In this document: piece after piece, positions 1-4,899 of the stretch
How positions within the stretch are numbered: the first letter of the stretch is position 1
Layout of the letters: every line of letters starts with the position of its first letter
NCBI GenBank assembly: GCA_030452365.1
Contig: JAKDMK010000209.1
Coordinates: 1 to 5,098, forward strand
Source of the DNA: Nitrococcus sp.
GTDB lineage: Bacteria; Pseudomonadota; Gammaproteobacteria; Nitrococcales; Nitrococcaceae
Length of the DNA stretch: 5,098 nt
Direction: 5' to 3'
Notes under the pieces: model-generated
The model's database searches: none
Told to the model about the DNA's origin: nothing
What the model saw: only the letters and a program-made list of their open reading frames with translations
Program-made: the position numbers and the translations under genes

Positions 1-1188
1 ACGAGCCCAGCCGCGCCGACCCCGTATTGGCGGCTGGCAGCGTTTTATTTTTTCTTTTTCGCCGTCGTGGGTGGGTTGGTTCCTTATTGGGGCGCTTATC
101 TGCGCTCGCTGGGTTTCGGCGCCTCTGCGATTGGCGAGCTCATCGCCGTACTTTATGCCAGCAAGATCATCGCGCCCAATGTCTGGGGCTGGCTCGCGGA
201 TCACAGCGGGCAGCGCATGGCGACGGTGAGGTTCGCTTGCGTGGTGGCCGTGGTGGCTTTCGCCGGCGTGCAAATTAGCCAGAGCTACGCCTGGCTCGCA
301 TTAACGTTGGCCCTGTTCGGCTTCTTCTGGAATGCCGCCTTGCCTCAGTTCGAGGCCAATACCATGAGCCATCTGGGGGTGAACGATCATCACTATGGCC
401 GTATTCGGCTTTGGGGCTCGATCGGATTCATTGCGGCGGTGATGCTGCTCGGCCTATTCATCGACCGCATGGGCCTGCGAATCGTGCCTTGGGCCCTGCT
501 GCTGCTGCTCGCTGGTCTCGCCGTCGCAAGCATGCTCGCGCCGAGTGCACCGGCACACACCCATGGCGTACCGAATGAACCGTTCCGTCGAGTCCTTTTG
601 CAGCCCAATGTGCTGGGGTTTCTGGCCGCGTGCTTTTTGTTGCAGGCAAGCCATGGCCCTTACTATGTTTTCTACAGCATTTATCTGGCCGACCATGGCT
701 ATAGCGGCGTGGTCATCGGCGCTCTCTGGGCCCTGGGGGTTGTCGCCGAGATCATGGTATTTCTGATGATGCACCGATGGCTGCCGCGGTTCGGTCCGCG
801 GCGGCTGATGACGACGGCGTTGGTGCTGGCGGTCGTGCGCTGGACACTCGTCGGAACCTTTCCGGGCTGGGTCTCGCTACAGGCGGGCGCGCAGATCCTG
901 CATGCGGGCACTTTCGCGGTTTACCATGCGGTGGCGATCTCGCTCATCAACCGTTTTTTCACCGGTCCCAATCAAGGGCGCGGCCAAGCTCTGTACAGCA
1001 GTTTGACCTTCGGCGCCGGGGTTGCCGTCGGCAGCCTCGTCAGTGGTTACTTGTGGTCGGCGCTGGGCGCAGCCGCCACGTGGTATGGCGCAGCGGCGCT
1101 GGCCGCCACCGGCGCCGTAGTGGCATCGCGCAGCCTGCCGCACGGGCTGTTGGCGGTTAGCCTGCCGAGCCAGCGTTCGGTATCATAG
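1..1188 (+). CDS. MFS transporter, HcaT / nucleoside-symporter-like (5' partial)
   Basis: An integral inner-membrane permease of the major facilitator superfamily, most like the MFS_1-like group that includes 3-phenylpropionate permease HcaT and nucleoside:H+ symporters. The frame is open from base 1, giving 395 visible residues. Since the family is about 380-410 long, only a few N-terminal residues are missing. The GTG at 67 is not a credible start: the upstream in-frame residues YWRLAAFYFFFFAVVGG belong to the first membrane helix. Visible marks are a motif A-like loop between helices 2 and 3 (WGWLADHSGQR, about residues 62-72) and the RLWGSIGFI signature typical of this group (about 136-144). 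The rest alternates hydrophobic helices with short loops, consistent with 12 segments, and stops at TAG 1186-1188. The substrate cannot be told from sequence; phenylpropionate, nucleoside or another small solute are all possible. No intrinsic terminator is evident just after the stop. It looks intact and unrelated in function to the genes on its right. Confidence 0.88.
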   Translation, partial: TSPAAPTPYWRLAAFYFFFFAVVGGLVPYWGAYLRSLGFGASAIGELIAVLYASKIIAPNVWGWLADHSGQRMATVRFACVVAVVAFAGVQISQSYAWLALTLALFGFFWNAALPQFEANTMSHLGVNDHHYGRIRLWGSIGFIAAVMLLGLFIDRMGLRIVPWALLLLLAGLAVASMLAPSAPAHTHGVPNEPFRRVLLQPNVLGFLAACFLLQASHGPYYVFYSIYLADHGYSGVVIGALWALGVVAEIMVFLMMHRWLPRFGPRRLMTTALVLAVVRWTLVGTFPGWVSLQAGAQILHAGTFAVYHAVAISLINRFFTGPNQGRGQALYSSLTFGAGVAVGSLVSGYLWSALGAAATWYGAAALAATGAVVASRSLPHGLLAVSLPSQRSVS

Positions 1189-1406
1189 GGTAATTACTCG
1201 CCCACCTCGTCCTAGCGTTCCCCATCAAGCGGCCCTTCGATAGCAACGAGTGGCCCCGCGGTCGGAGTTGGCCACGGACTGCAGGGGTCTGGAGATGCGG
1301 CAATAAACGCCATTCGTCCATTGGTGGCCGCGCTCCCAAAGCGCCAGAGGACTTATCGGATACTGTATGGGTTCATATGCAATTGCCCTGGGGCGAGTAG
1401 TTACTC
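1188..1406. repeat. Imperfect 16-bp inverted repeat pair (possible small-element ends)
   Basis: GGGTAATTACTCGCCC at 1188-1203 is matched in reverse complement by GGGCGAGTAGTTACTC at 1391-1406, agreeing at 14 of 16 positions. The pair encloses about 187 bases without a gene. This could be the ends of a decayed miniature inverted-repeat element, or chance. No target-site duplication is seen outside the arms. The left arm overlaps the last base of the MFS stop codon. Confidence 0.3.
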
Positions 1407-1574
1407 CAAAACGTTGCTTTTGGGGCTGGACATTCCGAAGGGATCAGTGTCATTCGGGACAGACCGCGGTTTCACTACCACAGAATTCGTGGTCTGTCCC
1501 GAATGGCGCTTCTGCCCAGGGCTAATATGTTCTGCGTGTAAGTTCAATTACATCAGTTAGTTACCAAAACGTGC
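1398..1574. repeat. Gapped direct repeat flanking the REP-like hairpin
   Basis: TAGTTACTCCAAAACGTTGC (1398-1417) and TAGTTACCAAAACGTGC (1558-1574) are the same sequence apart from a two-base and a one-base gap. They lie on either side of the hairpin at 1451-1505. This could reflect a duplication accompanying insertion of the intervening 160 bases, or a degenerate repeat; the evidence is only the match itself. Confidence 0.3.
1451..1505. repeat. REP-like palindrome, copy 1
   Basis: Two arms, CATTCGGGACAGACC (1451-1465) and GGTCTGTCCCGAATG (1491-1505), are perfect 15-bp reverse complements. As RNA the stem can extend about four more pairs using G-U wobbles, leaving a loop near 17 bases. Exactly 23 bases separate GACC of the left arm from GTGGTCTG of the right arm, as in the copy near 4027-4073, and about 13 of those 23 match, so the two are homologous members of one family. 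Conserved GGGACAGACC hairpins scattered between genes resemble REP sequences mobilised by RAYT (Y1 transposase-like) proteins. That identity is inferred, because no RAYT gene is in the window. Confidence 0.7.
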
Positions 1575-1839
1575 AAAATGGCGCCGCGGCACCTCGTCGC
1601 TGGCAGCGGAAACTTCAAGCGCTTGATAGTCAGAAGATAAATATCGGGCTGCCAGTTTGCTTTATAGTCCACTTTCGGAGAACAAATTTGCCTTGCTTCT
1701 GCCACTGTGGCTTGACAACGGCCCCGTTCACCCTTGACTATCCTGACGATAGCGCTTTCTAGCCTCACAGACTTTGCAACGTAATCCGGTGTTTTTGTCT
1801 GGACAAGCAAATCGGAACTCTCCGCGCCGACGCGACCGT

Positions 1840-1844
1840 GGAGG
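1840..1844 (+). promoter_or_regulatory. Ribosome binding site of the TIR gene
   Basis: GGAGG lies six bases before the ATG at 1851. This strong Shine-Dalgarno match and spacing fix the start of the TIR-STAND gene; the protein then opens directly with the first beta strand of the TIR fold. Confidence 0.7.
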
Positions 1845-1850
1845 CATAGG

Positions 1851-2645
1851 ATGAGCAAGCGTTTCCGCATTGCGTTCTCATTCGCTGGGGGAAAGAGGGA
1901 GTTCGTCGCGGCGGTTGCTGACATCCTGGCGAAGCACTTCAGTCGGGATCAGATTCTTTACGACAAGTACCACGAGGCCGAGTTCGCGCGGCCTGACCTC
2001 GCCTTCCATCTTCCGAATCTCTATCACCAGGAAGCCGAGCTTCTTGTCGTTGTTCTGTGCAACGAATACGAGACGAAAGAGTGGTGCAGCCTCGAATGGA
2101 ATGCGATCTACGGCGTCATTAAGAAACGCGAAGCAAGCGAAGTGATGCTATGCCGATTTGATAGGGTTGAAGCGAGAGGGCTATATGGGCTTGCGGGTTT
2201 TGTGGATGTCGACGAGAAGAGTCCTGGCGAAGTCGCAACCCTCATTGCCGAGCGCCTTGCGCGCAACGAAGGTCTACCAGTGGACCACTACACCCGCGAC
2301 ACGCCAGCCGGTCCCGACTGGCCCCTTGATGCGCCACCACTCGATTGGCGGGTCGCTGACCACAGTCAGGCGCGGAGCGCCTTTGCGCGGCTAATCACGC
2401 GGACCGGGCCATTCCGTCTCCTCCTCATCCACGGCGTCAGCGACACTGGCAAGTCCCACCTCACCAAACAATTTCTCGGCATCGGACTCAACATGCCGGA
2501 TATTACGTGCGGTCGCTTCGACTTTAAGGGAACCTCGGACATGGACGCTGAATTGGGTGCCTTTGCCGAGCGGCTCGACGTCACACCACCCACGCCCGGT
2601 ACAGGGGTCACCAATCAGCTAGTCCATCGTCTTTGCTTCCCTTAA
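1851..2645 (+). CDS. TIR domain plus N-terminal half of P-loop NTPase (fragment 1)
   Basis: 264 residues from ATG 1851. Residues 5-145 form a bacterial TIR domain: RIAFSFAGGK is the first strand and loop, and LLVVVLCNEY a central strand. KEWCSLEWNAI (77-86) holds the WCxxE motif whose glutamate, E82 here, matches in position the catalytic residue of NAD-cleaving TIR domains. A proline-rich linker follows (about 150-170), then the NTPase begins with LLLIHGVSDTGKSHLT, in which GVSDTGKS (195-202) is a Walker A P-loop of the GxxxxGKS type. The piece ends at TAA 2643-2645, before Walker B, so on its own it could be a TIR protein with a half NTPase. That truncation point is inside the fold, which argues for a frameshift rather than a natural end. 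The TIR assignment is strong; NADase activity is inferred. Confidence 0.8.
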   Translation: MSKRFRIAFSFAGGKREFVAAVADILAKHFSRDQILYDKYHEAEFARPDLAFHLPNLYHQEAELLVVVLCNEYETKEWCSLEWNAIYGVIKKREASEVMLCRFDRVEARGLYGLAGFVDVDEKSPGEVATLIAERLARNEGLPVDHYTRDTPAGPDWPLDAPPLDWRVADHSQARSAFARLITRTGPFRLLLIHGVSDTGKSHLTKQFLGIGLNMPDITCGRFDFKGTSDMDAELGAFAERLDVTPPTPGTGVTNQLVHRLCFP

Positions 2646-2979
2646 GAAAGCCGCAGGTCCGACTCTGCTCATTCTCGATACCTTCGAACTGGCAGGCGCA
2701 GCAGAGCGGTGGGTGAAAGAAAACCTCCTCCCCTCCATCGTCCGCGCCCCATGGCTGCGCGTCATCATCGTTGGTCAGCGAGTGCCCGCCAAGCACGGCG
2801 AGTCGTGGGAGGGATTGAGCGCCGATCTCATTGAGCTGTGCCCGCCGACGGTGGAGGAGTGGCTTTCCTTCGGAAAGTTGCACAAATCGGACCTTACTCT
2901 GGAGCGTGTCCGCTACGTCCACGAATTAGCCCACGGAAAGAGTGGTCTACTGGCTCAGCTCCTCGGCCCTGGTACTTGA
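2623..2979 (+). pseudogene. Walker B half of STAND NTPase, shifted frame (fragment 2)
   Basis: Frame 1 is open from 2623 (after TAG 2620-2622) to TGA 2977-2979. From about 2641 it reads as the direct continuation of the NTPase: GPTLLILDTFE is a Walker B strand with its aspartate codon at 2677-2679, and LRVIIVGQRVP is a sensor-1-like strand ending in arginine. IELCPPTVEEWLSF then HELAHGKSGLLAQLLG resemble the start of the helical lid of STAND ATPases. The only internal start candidate, GTG 2713, has no clear ribosome binding site and would leave out Walker B, so independent translation is unlikely. This segment should be joined to those on either side. Confidence 0.65.
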
Positions 2980-2984
2980 CCCTC

Positions 2985-4013
2985 ATGAACTTCCCCGAAG
3001 AAGAGGTCTTCCTGGATTTGCTCCGGGAGGCAGGCGGAAATCCGGCACTCCTCGCGCTCGCCATGGTTGACCTCGTTCACCACGCCTTGCCTGCGGCGGA
3101 GCGATCGCGGGTCAAGGACGCGCTGCTGGCCGCTGCCGTTCCGCATTGGTGCGACCGTGCGTTTCTCGCCGCGTTACTGGAAACGACGCCCCAAGAGGGA
3201 GACCGCCTGCTTGGTCACCTACGCGCACTTACTGTTGTCGAGCCTTTCCCAGCCCGCGGAGAACACGCGGTGAACGTCCACGAAGCCACCCGCTTCGCCC
3301 TACGCGAGCATCTGCGCACGACCGATGCCGCGTGCCGGAAGGCACTTTCAAACCGTGCCCTTGCACATGTTAGTCAAAGCACGGAAGCCCATTCTCGCAT
3401 CGAGGCGCTCTACCACCTGTTCGCCACGGACCAAAACGCTGCCGCCACTGCATGCGAGGCACTGGACCGGGAATTCAATGATGCCGGACGCCCTGAGGTT
3501 CGCCATGCGCTCGCCCTTGCGCTCGAAGAATTAACTGCCGTCGGCTGGCTCGCCGGAGTAGCCCAAGTCGAGGCAATACTTGCATCGCTACAGCTCCGCA
3601 ATTGGCGCGGAGAAGGCGCTCAACTCGAGGCCGAAGCCCGCAACATTGTGGCTCTGGCACGCGGCGCATCTCACCTATCTGGGGTCGGCCGTGCGCAGCG
3701 CCTGCTCGGTGAGGTCTTCCAAACCAAGGGCCGCCTCGACAACAGTTTGCCTGCTTACCGCGAATGCCTCGCAATATTCGAGCACCTCGCCGCAACCGAC
3801 ACTTCCAACGCCGGCTGGCAGTGCGACCTCGCCGTCGCTCATAACAAATTGGGTCAGGCTTTCCGAGGTATGGGAAATGAGGACAACGCACAGTCCAGCT
3901 TCCGCCATGCCGTCGATGCCATGAAGCTGGCTATCGCCACGTCGCCCGGAAGTACGGATCTGAGGCAGTACCTCGCCAATCTAGAGTCTTGCCTTAGCTC
4001 CGACAAGTCGTGA
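2985..4013 (+). CDS. STAND lid and TPR-like C-terminal region (fragment 3)
   Basis: 342 residues counted from ATG 2985. The same frame is open further upstream to an ATG at 2838, but residues before about 2975 there are a shadow of fragment 2, so 2838 is not a natural start. REAGGNPALLALAMVDLV (14-31) is the GxP-type motif of STAND NTPases; the region around 73-110, ending in NVHEATRFALREHL, looks like a winged helix. Residues 120-230 are alanine-rich helices. Two TPR-like units follow at about 234-268 and 278-318 (AYRECLAIFEHLAATDTSNA, then LAVAHNKLGQAF), a style common in bacterial sensor proteins. No ribosome binding site precedes 2985, fitting an internal part of a larger protein. The stop TGA 4011-4013 lies four bases before the 4018 inverted repeat. 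In the intact protein this would be the trigger-sensing end, by inference. Confidence 0.68.
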   Translation: MNFPEEEVFLDLLREAGGNPALLALAMVDLVHHALPAAERSRVKDALLAAAVPHWCDRAFLAALLETTPQEGDRLLGHLRALTVVEPFPARGEHAVNVHEATRFALREHLRTTDAACRKALSNRALAHVSQSTEAHSRIEALYHLFATDQNAAATACEALDREFNDAGRPEVRHALALALEELTAVGWLAGVAQVEAILASLQLRNWRGEGAQLEAEARNIVALARGASHLSGVGRAQRLLGEVFQTKGRLDNSLPAYRECLAIFEHLAATDTSNAGWQCDLAVAHNKLGQAFRGMGNEDNAQSSFRHAVDAMKLAIATSPGSTDLRQYLANLESCLSSDKS

Positions 4014-4017
4014 GCAT

Positions 4018-4107
4018 GGGGACACCGGGGACAGACCACGGATTCGCTGGTGTTGAAATCGTGGTCTGCCCCCTATTGTCCCCGCGTGGTCTGTCCCCGG
4101 TGTCCCC
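4018..4107. repeat. REP-like element, copy 2, with three arms
   Basis: A perfect 23-bp inverted repeat (4018-4040 with 4085-4107) carries the family core GGGACAGACCACG on the left and its complement on the right. Inside the 44-base interval is another right-hand arm, CGTGGTCTGCCCC at 4060-4072, so the left arm can pair with either the near or the far copy. The near pairing keeps the same 23-base spacing seen in the copy at 1451-1505. The element begins four bases after the stop of the TIR-STAND gene. Confidence 0.8.
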
Positions 4108-4114
4108 GGTTTTT
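4018..4114 (+). terminator. Probable intrinsic terminator of the TIR-STAND gene
   Basis: The GC-rich right arm ends at 4107 and is followed by GG and five T's (4110-4114), the usual shape of a rho-independent terminator, a few bases after the stop at 4011-4013. The stem is longer than typical and the competing near arm could weaken it. The call rests on structure only. Confidence 0.5.
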
Positions 4115-4280
4115 GGCCATCATCGCCGGGTGGGTGTGGATGCTAGGGCGGCCTGCCTCCCTCGCACCCGATGGGTGGGCACGGCGCCGACGGGAATCGA
4201 CTGCCTAAATCCGAGACAATAGCCGAGACTTGGTATTCAACACGCCGTGTTACGGCTGGCGTGCCTGTGGCACGCATCGG
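4115..4280. other. Convergent spacer between TIR-STAND gene and toxin gene
   Basis: About 165 bases between two genes that point toward each other. No gene is supported. It holds a small hairpin, CACCC-GAT-GGGTG (4165-4177), and the two dyads near the toxin stop described separately. Confidence 0.5.
4239..4275 (-). terminator. Tandem small hairpins after the toxin stop
   Basis: On the minus strand, six bases past the toxin stop, GCGTGCC and GGCACGC (4259-4265/4269-4275) form a perfect 7-bp stem with a three-base loop. The dyad AACACGCCGTGTT (4239-4251) follows. There is no T-run after either, so this could be a weak or factor-dependent terminator or an mRNA 3'-end stabiliser. Confidence 0.3.
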
Positions 4281-4616
4281 TTATTCGCCGTCGAATTCGT
4301 CGTCAATGATGCGCTTAATTTGGCCGGCCGACAGGTCAGTTTGCTCGGACTTGGAATAAATGGTCAGTAGCAGTCGAGCCTCGGCGGTCTGTAACCAGTA
4401 GATCACTCGATAGCCGCCGCTTTTGCCACGACCGGTGTCGGTGTTGGCCAAACGGACTTTGTAGACAGTGTAGCCGGCACCGGTGGTCTGCTCGCCAGGC
4501 GTATGCCCGGCTTGCAAATCGTCGATCAGCGGTTGGAGGTCGTCACGGATGTGGCGATATTTTTTTCTAAGCCGCTTGAGTTGCCGTCCGAAGGCGTCCG
4601 AGTAAGTCAGCCTCAC
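4281..4616 (-). CDS. RelE/ParE-superfamily toxin
   Basis: A small toxin of the RelE/ParE superfamily, in the HigB-like group marked by GRGKSGGYRVIYWL and LLLTIYSKSEQTDL (residues 62-75 and 82-95 here). Relatives in this branch usually act as ribosome-dependent mRNA interferases in the cytoplasm, countered by a partner antitoxin. The start chosen is GTG at 4616, giving 111 residues beginning (M)RLTYSDAFGRQLKRL, which matches the usual opening strand and basic helix. The longer open frame back to an ATG at 4682 overlaps the antitoxin by about 60 bases and adds an unlike sequence. GAGG about 13 bases upstream is a weak ribosome binding site, so translation probably depends on coupling to the antitoxin, whose stop is four bases away. 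It ends at TAA 4283-4281 with sequence that looks complete. The superfamily call is strong; the exact target is inferred. Confidence 0.82.
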   Translation of the reverse strand: MRLTYSDAFGRQLKRLRKKYRHIRDDLQPLIDDLQAGHTPGEQTTGAGYTVYKVRLANTDTGRGKSGGYRVIYWLQTAEARLLLTIYSKSEQTDLSAGQIKRIIDDEFDGE

Positions 4617-4620
4617 CAGC

Positions 4621-4848
4621 TCAGTCGGCCTCGATGTTGCTCCACAGGCTATCGATGGGCTGCGTGCGCCCGGCTTTTGCATCCCGTAGCGCGTCGCGTA
4701 GCGAGTCCTCGGCGCTAGGCCATGGCGCTTCTTCTTCTATACCTTCGCGAAAGGAGTGAACCAAGCGCAGCAAAAGCCCGTGGTAACGCAATGGCGTCTG
4801 CTCAATCTCGGCGTGCAAAGCTTCGGTAACGTCGTGTACTTTAGCCAT
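4621..4848 (-). CDS. Antitoxin-like small protein upstream of the RelE/ParE toxin
   Basis: 75 residues, acidic, from ATG 4848 to TGA 4623-4621. I do not recognise a named family. It has no clear helix-turn-helix or ribbon-helix-helix start, but position and shape fit an antitoxin: it precedes the toxin, is separated from it by four bases, and its C-terminal half ([19 protein letters not shown] followed by SLWSNIEAD) resembles the amphipathic tail by which many small antitoxins wrap and block RelE-type toxins. The N-terminal half ([18 protein letters not shown]) is probably helical and could mediate dimerisation. No Shine-Dalgarno sequence lies before the ATG; the promoter position suggests a leaderless transcript. 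The functional call rests on context more than on sequence. Confidence 0.7.
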   Translation of the reverse strand: MAKVHDVTEALHAEIEQTPLRYHGLLLRLVHSFREGIEEEAPWPSAEDSLRDALRDAKAGRTQPIDSLWSNIEAD

Positions 4849-4854
4849 TAGACG

Positions 4855-4863
4855 ATAATAGCA
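4855..4863 (-). promoter_or_regulatory. Extended -10 promoter of the toxin-antitoxin operon
   Basis: On the minus strand TGC-TATTAT (4863-4855) is an extended -10 with five of six matches to TATAAT. The predicted transcription start, about 4849-4848, coincides with the antitoxin ATG. No good -35 is found at 16-18 bases, as expected for extended -10 promoters. TAGC-aactc-GCTA (plus strand, 4859-4871) straddles it and could be a small operator for autoregulation, though four-base arms are weak. Confidence 0.4.
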
Positions 4864-4899
4864 ACTCGCTACCTAGGATGCGACGGCGAGTCTTTCCAG

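Larger units (their letters stand above)
1189..1850. other. Non-coding spacer with repeat elements
   Basis: This 660-base gap holds no gene I can support. The short open frames in it have no recognisable domains, and one of them (1321-1560) merely translates the palindrome at 1451-1505. It contains that REP-like hairpin, an imperfect inverted repeat (1188-1203/1391-1406), a gapped direct repeat (1398-1417/1558-1574) and a perfect 12-base palindrome at 1615-1626. A TTGACA at 1712-1717 could be a -35 element for the downstream gene, but the best -10 at 18-base spacing (GACTAT, 1736-1741) is poor, so no promoter is called. Composition appears more AT-rich than the flanking genes, notably in 1520-1800. 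Confidence 0.6.
1851..4013 (+). pseudogene. TIR-STAND NTPase-TPR protein gene, split by two frameshifts
   Basis: Read as one gene this encodes about 718 residues in three joined segments: a TIR domain and Walker A in frame 3 (1851 to about 2640), the Walker B half of the NTPase in frame 1 (about 2635-2976), then the rest of the STAND module and a TPR-like C-terminus in frame 3 again (to 4013). Removing one T from TTT at 2632-2634 gives the join RLASLKKAAGPTLLILDTFE; adding one T at 2975-2976 gives GPGTLTLMNFPEEEVF. Both joins look natural. Proteins of this order act as cytoplasmic NLR-like immune sensors in bacteria: repeats recognise a trigger, the NTPase oligomerises and the TIR domain degrades NAD or makes a signal nucleotide. 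That role is inferred from domain order. The shifts may be true decay, a phase-variable state or sequencing errors; T-run indels make error quite possible. A natural split into two genes at 2979/2985 is less likely. Confidence 0.72.

Noticed and set aside
67..69. GTG as the start of the MFS gene
   Set aside because: The frame is open to base 1 and the upstream residues form the first membrane helix, so the gene begins off the left edge.
1321..1560. 79-residue open frame on the plus strand
   Set aside because: About a quarter of it translates the REP-like palindrome; no ribosome binding site, no recognisable domain, odd composition.
1712..1741. Sigma-70 promoter (TTGACA with GACTAT at 18 bases) for the TIR gene
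   Set aside because: The -35 is perfect but the -10 matches only three of six and lacks the first T; not enough to call.
1553..1924. 123-residue open frame on the minus strand
   Set aside because: It overlaps the well-supported start of the TIR gene, has no family resemblance and no convincing start signal.
2628..2645. Programmed +1 frameshift of the RF2 type (CUU U..)
   Set aside because: The CUU is followed by UGC, a sense codon, not a stop, and no Shine-Dalgarno-like stimulator lies just upstream. The second shift has no slippery heptamer, so recoding of both is unlikely.
2838..2984. Upstream extension of fragment 3 to ATG 2838
   Set aside because: In this stretch frame 1 carries the NTPase sequence; frame 3 gives an unlike, proline/arginine-rich shadow.
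3475..3891. 138-residue minus-strand open frame
   Set aside because: It lies wholly inside the TPR-like region of the TIR-STAND gene and its arginine-rich sequence is typical of an antisense shadow.
4010..4222. 70-residue open frame after the TIR-STAND gene
   Set aside because: It mostly translates the inverted repeat and has no domain or ribosome binding site.
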